A stretch of DNA of 9,689 nucleotides from an uncultured Asticcacaulis sp. Its GTDB lineage: Bacteria; Pseudomonadota; Alphaproteobacteria; Caulobacterales; Caulobacteraceae. Positions 1-5,017 of the stretch are shown one piece after another. Made by a program: the position numbers and the translations under genes. The number at the start of each line of letters is the position of its first letter. Position 1 is the first letter of the stretch. The notes beneath the pieces are model-generated. The model was given only the letters and a program-made list of their open reading frames with translations. It searched no databases and was not told the DNA's origin. The stretch covers positions 1 to 9,689 of the forward strand of contig CAMLIY010000104.1 in assembly GCA_946480125.1 (NCBI GenBank), read 5' to 3'.

Positions 1-16
1 CGGAGCGCGTCTTATA

Positions 17-931
17 GTGTCCTCTTTTCGTGAACGCAACGACCGTAAATCGCAAACAGGCAAAAACCGGTCACAAAATTTTGTCGACAAGCCCAAAGGT
101 TCGGCAGCAAAGCCTGTTCAGGACATACGCCGTGACGATGACCGCAGAGATAAACCGCAATTTAAACAAAAGCCTAAGGCCAATTATGAAGGCTGGCTAT
201 GGGGTGTTCATGCGGTTGAAGCGGCGCTGAAAAATTCTTCGCGAGAAGGACCAATTAAGCTGTTTTTAAGTGAGGAACGGACGAAATCGGCACCGCCTGC
301 CCTGTTCAAACGTCAGGACATCAAGATCAGCAGTTTGCCGATGAACGAAATTTCGCGCCTCCTGCCGCCTGATGCCGTCCACCAGGGCATGGCCTTGCAT
401 GCCCCCGTTCTGGAAGGCGATTCGCTAGACGATCTGATGGCGCGCGACGCTAAAAACAGTCTTCATGTCATCCTGATGCTCGATCAGGTCACTGATCCGC
501 AAAATATCGGCGCCATTTTCCGCTCGGCGGCGGCTTTCGGCGTAAAGGGCATGGTCATGCAGGATCGCCATTCCCCGCCCCTGCAAGGCGTTCTGGCAAA
601 AACGGCCGTGGGCGCCGTCGATGTCGTGCCATTCGCCCGCGTCACCAACCTGTCGCGCGCCCTGGAAACACTAAATGACCAAGGCTATGTAAGCGTCGGT
701 CTGGCGGGTGAAGGCGAATTCAATCTGCATGAATTGCTGGCACAGCAAGGCTGGGGGGAAAGCCTGAAGAAGCTGGTGCTGATTCTGGGCGCCGAGGGCG
801 AAGGCATCCGCCGGCTGGTGGCCGAACACTGCGATCACCTAGCGCGCATTCCCATGCCGGGAGGCTTCGAGAGTCTCAATGTCAGCCACGCCGCCGCGAT
901 TTCACTTTATGAAGTTTGCGCCCGTCGTTAA
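17..931 (+). CDS. rlmB: 23S rRNA (guanosine-2'-O-)-methyltransferase, RlmB/TrmH (SpoU) family
   Basis: A SPOUT-class enzyme expected to methylate a ribose 2'-OH in 23S rRNA (G2251 in E. coli) using S-adenosylmethionine. Residues 1-56 are a basic, low-complexity tail (many K/R/D/Q), probably disordered. The substrate-binding domain starts at WLWGVHAVEAAL (60-71), typical of RlmB. The SPOUT catalytic domain follows: motif 1 LDQVTDPQNIGAIFRSAAAF (155-174, with N163 and R169), motif 2 LGAEGEGI (257-264), and motif 3 ESLNVSHAAAISLYE (285-299), which forms the knot and cofactor pocket. The start is GTG. GGAG at 2-5 could be its Shine-Dalgarno, though spacing is long. The frame stays open to the left edge, so a start outside the window cannot be excluded. 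The next methionine is at residue 109, too far in. The precise target nucleotide is inferred from the family; TrmH-type tRNA methylation is the less likely alternative. Confidence 0.9.
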   Translation: MSSFRERNDRKSQTGKNRSQNFVDKPKGSAAKPVQDIRRDDDRRDKPQFKQKPKANYEGWLWGVHAVEAALKNSSREGPIKLFLSEERTKSAPPALFKRQDIKISSLPMNEISRLLPPDAVHQGMALHAPVLEGDSLDDLMARDAKNSLHVILMLDQVTDPQNIGAIFRSAAAFGVKGMVMQDRHSPPLQGVLAKTAVGAVDVVPFARVTNLSRALETLNDQGYVSVGLAGEGEFNLHELLAQQGWGESLKKLVLILGAEGEGIRRLVAEHCDHLARIPMPGGFESLNVSHAAAISLYEVCARR

Positions 932-947
932 GCTTTGGGCATAAGAA

Positions 948-976
948 TTGACATGAAACACCCCTAGCTTATCTAG
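948..976 (+). promoter_or_regulatory. Candidate promoter of terC
   Basis: A perfect -35 box TTGACA (948-953) is followed after 16-17 nt by a weak -10 (TATCTA at 970-975 or ATCTAG at 971-976). GCTTATC at 967-973 also loosely resembles the alphaproteobacterial housekeeping -10 described in Caulobacter (GCTANAWC). Transcription would begin near 981-985, leaving a leader of only about 20-25 nt before the GTG at 1005. The -35 is convincing and the -10 is not, so the exact start is uncertain. Confidence 0.5.
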
Positions 977-978
977 GG
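962..978. repeat. Perfect inverted repeat CCCTAG-N5-CTAGGG over the terC -10 region
   Basis: CCCTAG (962-967) and CTAGGG (973-978) flank the 5-nt spacer CTTAT. The repeat lies across the putative -10 element of terC and 31-47 nt after the rlmB stop. It could be an operator for a dimeric repressor, or a short hairpin ending rlmB transcripts. Only TT follows the right arm, so it is a poor intrinsic terminator. It does not match the MntR or Mur boxes I know. Confidence 0.4.
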
Positions 979-1004
979 TTAAACACACAATTCAAGGTGA
1001 TCCC

Positions 1005-1799
1005 GTGGCGACCTGGACTTCGTTTCTGAATATCGACCCTGTCCTGCTGTCGCAGGGCCTTGCCCTGGTGCAGGTCATCTTTATCGATATCGTGATGGCC
1101 GGTGATAATGCCGTGGCCGTCGGCATCGCCGCTGCGGGCCTGCCTGCCGACAAGCGGCGCCTGGCTATACTCTATGGCCTCATTGGCGCGGTAATCCTGC
1201 GCATTGGATTTGTGCTTCTGACTGTCGAACTGCTGGCCCTGGTGGGCCTGCTGCTGGCCGGCGGCATATTGCTGTTGTGGGTGTGCTGGAAGATGTGGCG
1301 CGAACTGCACGAGCACCACCAGACTCAGGTCGCTGAGGCCGAGTTAGCTGAAGCCGCAAAACACACCGGCCTGCAGGATCCGGAAATGGCGGCGAAGGTG
1401 GCCGCCGCCGAACTCAGGGCAAAAAATGGCAAGACCAAGACGCTGCTGTCGGCAACCTTGCAAATCCTGGCGGCCGATATCTCGATGTCGCTCGATAATG
1501 TGCTGGCCGTGGCTGGTGCCGCCTCGCATCACGTACCGATCCTGGTCTTCGGCCTGCTGCTTTCCATCGCCGCCATGGGCGTCGCCGCCAACCTGATCGC
1601 CAATGTCCTGCACAAATACCGCTGGATCGCCTATGTCGGCGTCGCGGTCGTGCTGTTCGTGGCGCTCAAGATGATCTGGGAGGGCGGTCACCAGATTTGG
1701 GAGTTCGGCCATTGCGACGCGACTCTCAAATGCGTGCCGGTCATGACACATGACGTTGTGTTATGGTGGAAAGCGTTCTTTGCCGGTCTGGGCAAATAA
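1005..1799 (+). CDS. TerC/YjbE-family integral membrane protein (probable metal, likely Mn2+, exporter)
   Basis: 264 residues with about seven hydrophobic segments: roughly 14-42, 53-72, 74-97, 147-171, 177-201, 207-224 and a weaker one near 250-262. The family signature occurs twice: D28-x5-D34-N35 (FIDIVMAGDNAVAVG) and D158-x5-D164-N165 (ADISMSLDNVLAVAG). This marks the internal duplication typical of TerC/LysE-like transporters, and the paired acidic residues are the likely ion-binding site. Between the halves lies a hydrophilic Ala/Glu/His-rich linker (100-146, HEHH at 102-105). Characterised relatives (Bacillus YceF/YkoY and YjbE group, E. coli Alx) export manganese or affect metal homeostasis and exoenzyme metallation; substrate here is inferred. 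The start is GTG, supported by AAGGTGA at 994-1000. It follows rlmB by 73 nt with its own candidate promoter and ends at a hairpin terminator. Confidence 0.88.
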   Translation: MATWTSFLNIDPVLLSQGLALVQVIFIDIVMAGDNAVAVGIAAAGLPADKRRLAILYGLIGAVILRIGFVLLTVELLALVGLLLAGGILLLWVCWKMWRELHEHHQTQVAEAELAEAAKHTGLQDPEMAAKVAAAELRAKNGKTKTLLSATLQILAADISMSLDNVLAVAGAASHHVPILVFGLLLSIAAMGVAANLIANVLHKYRWIAYVGVAVVLFVALKMIWEGGHQIWEFGHCDATLKCVPVMTHDVVLWWKAFFAGLGK

Positions 1800-1800
1800 A

Positions 1801-1827
1801 AAAGAAGGGCTTCGCGGCCCTCCTTTT
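1801..1827. terminator. Bidirectional intrinsic terminator between terC and the DUF805 gene
   Basis: GGGC (1807-1810) pairs with GCCC (1817-1820) around a 6-nt loop. The stem extends outward through A1806-T1821, one mismatch, and G1804-C1823, into A-T pairs. On the + strand it ends in TTTT (1824-1827), starting just after the terC stop. On the - strand it is followed by a longer U-run (TTCTTTTTTATT) just after the DUF805 stop. It therefore probably serves both converging genes. Confidence 0.75.
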
Positions 1828-1832
1828 CGTTA

Positions 1833-2234
1833 TCAGAAAACGTCTGGTGAGCCACCAATGCCTTTGGGAGACGGACCGTATTTGTTCGGTCCTTGTGTGC
1901 CATCAATGAAACCGCATTCGATGAAGGTCCAAAGACCTCCAATGATCGGGATGAACAGGATGAGATACATCCAGCCAGACTTGTTGCGGTCATGCCAGCG
2001 CTTGGATACCAGACAAACACCGATCCATGTCAGAAGCACAATACAGATCAGGTATACGAGCCCAAACAGAGGCGGAAACTCACCACGCTCCAGATTGTTG
2101 AAAGCGCCCGTTGCGCCTCCAACGGCGCCTATGCCGACACCGAAGACAAGACTGATCCCCAGCGACCACAACCAATAATGCAGGCGGCGAATGCGCCCCT
2201 TAGCGCTGAAGAGTACATTTTTCCAGTCATTCAT
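1833..2234 (-). CDS. DUF805 family small membrane protein
   Basis: 133 residues from the chosen ATG. DUF805 hallmarks are present: an N-terminal FSAKGRIRRLHYW segment (9-21, the family's F-x-GR-x-R-x2-W/Y pattern), a central SKRWHDRNKSGW (77-88, the family's RLHDxxxSGW motif), and a C-terminal GTQGPNKYGPSP (112-123, the family's GxxGxNxYGPxP). Hydrophobic segments lie near 22-41, 56-76 and 88-106, giving three or four membrane passes. Molecular function is unknown for the family (E. coli YhaH/YhaI are relatives). An in-frame GTG ten codons upstream is possible, but the ATG at 2234 has a good Shine-Dalgarno. It lies 78 nt downstream of metG on the same strand. A hand count over 1861-2100 gives about 50% GC, below neighbouring metG and terC. 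Confidence 0.85.
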   Translation of the reverse strand: MNDWKNVLFSAKGRIRRLHYWLWSLGISLVFGVGIGAVGGATGAFNNLERGEFPPLFGLVYLICIVLLTWIGVCLVSKRWHDRNKSGWMYLILFIPIIGGLWTFIECGFIDGTQGPNKYGPSPKGIGGSPDVF

Positions 2235-2242
2235 ACTTAGAT

Positions 2243-2248
2243 CCCCTC
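2243..2248 (-). promoter_or_regulatory. Shine-Dalgarno site fixing the DUF805 gene start at 2234
   Basis: On the - strand GAGGGG precedes the ATG at 2234 by 8 nt. The competing upstream GTG (2264) has no purine-rich motif at the right distance, and the DUF805 family begins close to this ATG. Confidence 0.7.
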
Positions 2249-2292
2249 GAAATGTTGATATCACATTCCAAGACTAGTCATGAAAAACGGGA

Positions 2293-2308
2293 TTCGTAAA
2301 CTTACGAA
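2293..2308 (-). terminator. Perfect 7-bp inverted repeat after metG, possible weak terminator
   Basis: TTCGTAA (2293-2299) and TTACGAA (2302-2308) are exact inverted copies with a 2-nt centre, starting 4 nt beyond the metG stop. On the - strand the hairpin is followed by TCCCG and then TTTTT, so the U-run is displaced by 5 nt. The stem is AT-rich. It may terminate or attenuate metG transcripts before the DUF805 gene, stabilise the 3' end, or be a protein-binding palindrome. Confidence 0.35.
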
Positions 2309-2312
2309 GTCG

Positions 2313-4028
2313 TCACACTTCGCTGCCACCGAAACGCGCGGTCCATTCGGCGACCATATCGTCGTCGATCTTTTTAAACAGAACTTCGCCGGAGGAGACG
2401 TTCGTTCCTGCTGCCAGCCTGGTGAGCTCGGCCCTGGCGTCATCCGAAGGCCAGGCGAGCGGCAACTGAACACCGACACAATCGGCGATGCTTTGTGCGG
2501 CGAACGGAATGATCGGCTGCGCCAGCACAGCATAAAGCCGCACAAGGTTCAGGCCATGGCGCACGATCACGCCGGCGCGTTCCACATCGGTCTTGAAGGC
2601 CGTCCACGGCGCGGCTTCCTGTAGATACTCATTGCCCAGAACCCAGATGCGACGCACAGCTTGCGCCGCTTTGCGCATTTCCATAGCCTCGAAAGCCTCG
2701 GCCGTCTCGACCAGCAGCGCCGAGACATCGGCATAGAGCTTCTCTTCCAGCGGCCCGGCCTCGCCGCCGTCTGGAACAACGCCGTCAAACTTCGATTCGG
2801 TGAACTTCAGGATGCGGTTGACGAAATTGCCAAGCACATCGGCCAGATCCTTGTTGATCGTCGCCTGGAACTGCTCCCAGGTGAACGACGAATCCGAGCT
2901 TTCCGGCGCGTTGGCGATCAGATACCAGCGCCAGTAATCGGCCGGCAGGATTTCCAGCGCCTGATCCATGAAGACGCCCCGGTTCATCGAGGTCGAGAAC
3001 TTGCCGCCATACCAGTTGAGCCAGTTGAAGGCCTTCAGAGTATCGACCATCTTCCACGGTTCGCCGGAGCCCAGAATCGTGGCCGGAAAGCTGACCGTGT
3101 GGAAGGCGACATTGTCCTTGCCCATGAATTCAACATAGCGGACATCATCGGCACCCTGATCCAGACGCCACCATGTCTGCCAGCCATCAGGATTTCCCTG
3201 AGCTGTGAAATATTCCTTGGTCGCGCCGATATATTCAATCGGCGCGTCAAACCAGACGTAGAAGACCTTATCCTCGAAACCGGGACGCGGCTTGCCGTCC
3301 TTCGTCACCGGCACGCCCCATTTCAGGTCGCGCGTGATGCCGCGGTCGATCAGGCCCTCTTCAAGATGCTTATTGGCGATGGAAAGCGCCAGTTGCGGCC
3401 ATTCCGATTTGCCGGCGATCCATTCGCGCAGTTGCGGCTCGACCTGGGTTTGCAGCAGGTAGAGGTGGCGCGTATCGCGCACTTCGAGATTACGCGAACC
3501 GGAAACCGCCGAATAAGGATTGATCAGGTCGGTCGGGTCGAGCAGGCGACCGCAGTTGTCGCACTGATCGCCGCGCGCCTTGTCATATCCACAGTGCGGG
3601 CATGTGCCTTCGACATAACGATCCGGCAGGAAGCGGCCGTCATCGATGGAAAAGACCATCTTGTCGACGCGTTCCTCGATCAGGCCGTTCCTGTCGAGCG
3701 CCTCACAAAAAGCCTGCGTCAACTGACGATTCTCCGGCGAGGAAGACCGGCCAAACCAGTCATAGCTCAATCCGAAAGCTTCGCCGGCATTCTTCTGGAT
3801 CAGGTGCTGCTCGTCGCAATAGGTGCGCACGTCCTGCCCTGCCTTCGCTGCGGCCAGTTCGGCCGGCGTACCATGCTCGTCGGTGGCGCAGATATAGAGC
3901 ACCTCATGTCCGCGCGCCCGCTGGAACCGGGCAAAGACATCCGCTGGCAGCATCGAGCCGGCCAGATTGCCGAGGTGCTTGATGCCATTTATATAAGGTA
4001 GTGCAGAGGTAATCAGGATGCGTGACAT
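2313..4028 (-). CDS. metG: Methionyl-tRNA synthetase
   Basis: Class I aminoacyl-tRNA synthetase that charges tRNA-Met in the cytoplasm; expected to be essential. 571 residues. The Rossmann domain opens with [22 protein letters not shown] (18-21) is the HIGH-class ATP motif. The connective domain has one zinc knuckle, C143-x2-C146 and C156-x2-C159. Conserved segments [13 protein letters not shown] (256-268) and [10 protein letters not shown] (301-310) follow. The second ATP signature reads KFSTS (343-347), the variant of KMSKS known in part of the MetRS family. The helical anticodon-binding domain covers about 370-540. The protein ends without the C-terminal EMAP/Trbp111-like domain that makes E. 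coli MetRS (677 residues) a dimer, so it is probably monomeric. The ATG start has only a weak AAAGAG Shine-Dalgarno and aligns with the family N-terminus. A well-matched promoter lies upstream. The amino-acid pattern recalls Caulobacterales MetRS. Confidence 0.97.
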   Translation of the reverse strand: MSRILITSALPYINGIKHLGNLAGSMLPADVFARFQRARGHEVLYICATDEHGTPAELAAAKAGQDVRTYCDEQHLIQKNAGEAFGLSYDWFGRSSSPENRQLTQAFCEALDRNGLIEERVDKMVFSIDDGRFLPDRYVEGTCPHCGYDKARGDQCDNCGRLLDPTDLINPYSAVSGSRNLEVRDTRHLYLLQTQVEPQLREWIAGKSEWPQLALSIANKHLEEGLIDRGITRDLKWGVPVTKDGKPRPGFEDKVFYVWFDAPIEYIGATKEYFTAQGNPDGWQTWWRLDQGADDVRYVEFMGKDNVAFHTVSFPATILGSGEPWKMVDTLKAFNWLNWYGGKFSTSMNRGVFMDQALEILPADYWRWYLIANAPESSDSSFTWEQFQATINKDLADVLGNFVNRILKFTESKFDGVVPDGGEAGPLEEKLYADVSALLVETAEAFEAMEMRKAAQAVRRIWVLGNEYLQEAAPWTAFKTDVERAGVIVRHGLNLVRLYAVLAQPIIPFAAQSIADCVGVQLPLAWPSDDARAELTRLAAGTNVSSGEVLFKKIDDDMVAEWTARFGGSEV

Positions 4029-4089
4029 GGAGCTCTTTCAGTTCTCTAATGATGAGAAGGCCGTGGTCATAAACCATTTTGGCGTTCGA

Positions 4090-4118
4090 AATATAGGGAT
4101 GATCACCTTATTTGTAAA
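4090..4118 (-). promoter_or_regulatory. Candidate sigma70-type promoter of metG
   Basis: Read on the - strand: TTTACA (-35, at 4118-4113), 17 nt, then TATATT (-10, at 4095-4090). Each box matches the consensus at five of six positions with optimal spacing. The predicted transcript starts near 4083 and has a leader of about 55 nt before the metG ATG. I see no T-box, S-box or other structured riboswitch in that leader. Confidence 0.65.
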
Positions 4119-4137
4119 AAAATACGCCGGGGGTGTC

Positions 4138-4166
4138 TGGACAAGCTGAAACAGCGTGGGCATAAG
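4138..4166 (+). promoter_or_regulatory. Candidate tRNA-Thr promoter with GC-rich discriminator
   Basis: TGGACA (4138-4143), a 17-nt spacer, then CATAAG (4161-4166). The start site would be near 4173, about ten bases before the mature tRNA. The stretch between -10 and start (GACCGTC) is GC-rich, as in stable-RNA promoters under stringent control. A run of seven A (4116-4122) sits at about -57 to -51, where a distal UP-element subsite would be. Stringent control and UP-element activity are inferred from known stable-RNA promoters. Confidence 0.55.
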
Positions 4167-4182
4167 GACCGTCCGCCTAAGT

Positions 4183-4258
4183 GCCGGCTTAGCTCAGATG
4201 GTAGAGCAGTTGTTTTGTAAACATCAGGTCACGAGTTCGATTCTTGTAGCCGGCACCA
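4183..4258 (+). tRNA. tRNA-Thr, anticodon UGU, with encoded CCA
   Basis: A complete cloverleaf can be drawn. The acceptor stem is GCCGGCT (4183-4189) with AGCCGGC (4248-4254). The D-stem is GCTC (4192-4195) with GAGC (4204-4207). The anticodon stem is GTTGT (4209-4213) with ACATC (4221-4225), enclosing the loop TTTGTAA, anticodon TGT at 4216-4218. The T-arm is ACGAG-TTCGATT-CTTGT (4231-4247). The discriminator base is A4255 and CCA is encoded at 4256-4258. It reads threonine ACA codons (and others by wobble). The anticodon stem has one non-Watson-Crick pair, U28-U42, and the T-stem one G-U; neither should abolish function. It is divergent from metG and converges on kdpE. Confidence 0.95.
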
Positions 4259-4284
4259 GCGGAAACCCCTGCCCGATCCGGATC

Positions 4285-4313
4285 AAAACAGGACGTATAT
4301 TTCGCAGCCTGTT
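4285..4313 (-). terminator. Possible terminator of the kdp operon
   Basis: AACAGG (4287-4292) and CCTGTT (4308-4313) can pair around a 15-nt loop. On the - strand, about 24 nt after the kdpE stop, the hairpin runs into a short TTTT. The large loop, short stem and short U-run make it weak. The palindrome GATCCGGATC (4275-4284) lies immediately beyond and could add structure. No better terminator for either kdpE or the facing tRNA is visible between 4259 and 4336. Confidence 0.3.
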
Positions 4314-4336
4314 GTGCATCATCTAGAATATTGCCG

Positions 4337-5017
4337 TCAGACCTTCAGGCGGTAGCCGATGCCCGGTTCAGTTATAATGAAACGCGGCGATAGTGGATCG
4401 TCCTTCAGTTTCTCTCTGAGGTGCTGGGTATGAATGCGTAGGTAGTGGTTCTGCTCGGTTGAATGCCGTCCCCAGATTTCCTTTAGCAGGCACGCATGGG
4501 TCAGCACCTTGCCGGCGTTCTTGGCCAGCACACTAAGCAGTTTGTATTCGATCGGCGTCAGGCGGATGTCTTCGCCGTCAAGGGTTACGCGACGGGCAGA
4601 TAAATCGATATTCATTCCGTCATAGTCATAAGTATGGCCGCCGCTTTCCAAACGCTGGGCATGACGCAGGGCAACCTTGATGCGAGCCAGAAGTTCCCCC
4701 GCAGCGAAAGGTTTGGTCAGGTAATCATCGGCGCCATTTTCCAGTGCCGTTACCTTGTCAGCTTCCTGTTCACGCGCCGATACCACGATGATCGGCACCT
4801 GTGACCATTCGCGCACATCACGAATGAAGTCCTGGCCATCGAGATCGGGCAAACCAAGGTCGAGGATGATAACATCAGGTCGCTGGGCAATGAGTTTTTG
4901 CAGGCCCGCATGCGCCGTTTCAGCCTCAAGTGAGGCAAAGCCATTCGTATTCAAAGTGGCGCGCAGGAACCGGCGGATTTCGGTTTCATCCTCGATAATC
5001 AGGATCGTGCTGGTCAT
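4337..5017 (-). CDS. kdpE: KdpE, OmpR/PhoB-type response regulator of the K+ pump operon
   Basis: 226 residues, normal for KdpE. The receiver domain (about 4-118) has the acidic pair E9-D10, the phospho-acceptor D53 in DVIILDLGLPD, S80 and K102 (TKPF). The C-terminal winged-helix DNA-binding domain (about 130-226) includes RLTPIEYKLLSVLAKNAGKV and the recognition region NHYLRIHTQHLREKL, characteristic of KdpE. When phosphorylated by KdpD it activates the kdp promoter, which lies outside this window. The ATG overlaps the kdpD stop as ATGA (5014-5017). A good Shine-Dalgarno, AAAGGA at 5024-5029, lies inside the end of kdpD with 6-nt spacing, so the two should be translationally coupled. As last gene of the operon it would be raised together with the pump under positive autoregulation; this is inferred from gene order. 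No missing residues. Confidence 0.96.
   Translation of the reverse strand: MTSTILIIEDETEIRRFLRATLNTNGFASLEAETAHAGLQKLIAQRPDVIILDLGLPDLDGQDFIRDVREWSQVPIIVVSAREQEADKVTALENGADDYLTKPFAAGELLARIKVALRHAQRLESGGHTYDYDGMNIDLSARRVTLDGEDIRLTPIEYKLLSVLAKNAGKVLTHACLLKEIWGRHSTEQNHYLRIHTQHLREKLKDDPLSPRFIITEPGIGYRLKV

Noticed and set aside
932..1004. A yybP-ykoY manganese riboswitch ahead of the TerC gene
   Set aside because: The whole gap is 73 nt and already holds a promoter; the leader is about 20-25 nt, too short for that aptamer.
1344..1751. A His/Asp-rich open frame antisense to terC
   Set aside because: It is the complement of hydrophobic codons in a membrane protein, which generates His/Asp/Gln-rich shadows; no supported start signal was found.
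2235..2264. DUF805 gene starting at GTG 2264
   Set aside because: It adds ten non-conserved residues and lacks a ribosome-binding site, whereas ATG 2234 has GAGGGG at 8 nt.
2661..4001. A long open frame (446 codons) on the + strand opposite metG
   Set aside because: It mirrors metG codon by codon, has no recognisable domain, and metG itself is certain. Long antisense frames are usual opposite GC-rich genes.
4029..4083. T-box or S-box type riboswitch in the metG leader
   Set aside because: The leader is only about 55 nt, with no terminator/antiterminator pair or T-box sequence visible.
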